Part shown: one piece after another, positions 34,715 to 35,015 of the stretch
Layout: every line of letters begins with the position of its first letter
How positions within the stretch are numbered: position 1 is the first letter of the stretch
Source of the DNA: Caloramator sp.
GTDB lineage: Bacteria > Bacillota > Clostridia > Clostridiales > Caloramatoraceae
Length of the DNA: 35,015 nt
Direction of reading: 5' to 3'
NCBI GenBank assembly: GCA_026418935.1
Contig: JAOAAJ010000008.1
Span: 1 to 35,015 of the forward strand
The notes under the pieces: generated by a model
Seen by the model: only the letters and a program-made list of their open reading frames with translations
What the model was told of the DNA's origin: nothing
Databases searched by the model: none
Program-made: the position numbers and the translations under genes

Positions 34715-35015
34715 ATGAAGAAAAGTATGTTGGTGTCTATAATTGTTGTTTATATATTGGCACTTGGGGCTGGAGTGGCTATTGGTAAGCTATATGCAAG
34801 TAATCGAATAGATAATGCAATGGCAGAACAGATTAAAAGGGATGATGTAAATAAAAACTTGAATAAAGCTGAGAAAAAATCAAAGGAAAATAGTGGAGAT
34901 TTAATTGATAAAAACGTACAAAAAAATGAATCAAATAAAAAAGATAGTAATATTAGTAATAATGATGATAAAAATAAGAATAATCAACAAAAGGAACAAA
35001 CAAAAATTGTAAGTA
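34715..35015 (+). CDS. Membrane-anchored Asn/Lys-rich protein, 3' end missing
   Basis: ATG at 34715 is preceded by TGGAGG. The frame stays open to the end of the window (100 codons), so the gene is truncated. It codes for one membrane segment (about 5-24; ends IGKLYASNR), then a low-complexity extracytoplasmic stretch rich in Asn, Lys and Asp. The family cannot be recognised from this part. It is probably a linker before a folded domain beyond the edge. Confidence 0.75.
   Translation, partial: MKKSMLVSIIVVYILALGAGVAIGKLYASNRIDNAMAEQIKRDDVNKNLNKAEKKSKENSGDLIDKNVQKNESNKKDSNISNNDDKNKNNQQKEQTKIVS

Noticed and set aside
1-35015. CRISPR array, insertion sequence, attachment site or horizontally acquired island
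   Set aside because: No repeated spacer array, transposase, integrase or composition break was seen; the tRNA-Leu at 16048 has no repeated 3' end nearby.

Overview
The window is about 35 kb of AT-rich chromosome from an endospore-forming member of the Clostridia. Evidence for this: a spore cortex-lytic enzyme, a complete A-B-C germinant-receptor operon, a SigI/RsgI pair, HPr kinase, a cysteine-type T-box, SAM-I riboswitches, strong AAGGAGG-type ribosome binding sites, and frequent TTG and GTG starts. The species cannot be fixed from the sequence alone. I see no phage, insertion sequence or CRISPR array. It reads as ordinary chromosome with a few interesting accessory loci.

Layout. 1-5.1 kb: the 3' end of a YegS/diacylglycerol-kinase-like gene, an unknown membrane protein, a ygiQ-type radical SAM gene with dedA behind it on the minus strand, and an unknown anchored protein. 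5.2-7.8 kb: sleB, then a T-box leader controlling cysK-cysE, the two-step serine-to-cysteine pathway. 7.8-9.5 kb, minus strand: DUF503, a YvlD-like membrane protein and queG, divergent from nth. 9.5-16 kb: nth, a VanW/G5 cell-surface protein, and a tightly overlapping moxR - DUF58 - transglutaminase operon. 16-19.6 kb: tRNA-Leu(CAG), trmB, hprK and a membrane diguanylate cyclase with a jelly-roll-like ectodomain. 19.6-24.3 kb: a triple-BON protein, the germinant receptor operon, and a very cysteine-rich 84-residue protein.

24.5-28 kb: a patatin-like lipase, then rsgI and sigI on the minus strand, divergent from a secreted coiled-coil DUF5667 protein. The sigI/DUF5667 gap carries two back-to-back motifs that look like SigI promoters. 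This suggests an autoregulated cell-surface stress module, and it is the best candidate here for an under-described system. 28-30.8 kb: a consensus sigma-A promoter, two nearly identical tandem SAM-I riboswitches and the metN-metI-metQ methionine importer; this MetN lacks the usual C-terminal NIL domain. 30.8-35 kb: an O-antigen-ligase-like protein with a large extracytoplasmic insert, a DUF4153 membrane protein, and the start of an anchored Asn/Lys-rich protein cut by the window end.

Genes are compact. Many convergent pairs share one bidirectional terminator whose stem contains the stop codons, and several terminator stems share a CTATGA/TCATAG core. Start codons were chosen by ribosome-binding-site position and in several cases lie inside the longest open frame. 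All family assignments come from reading motifs by eye; no database search was run.
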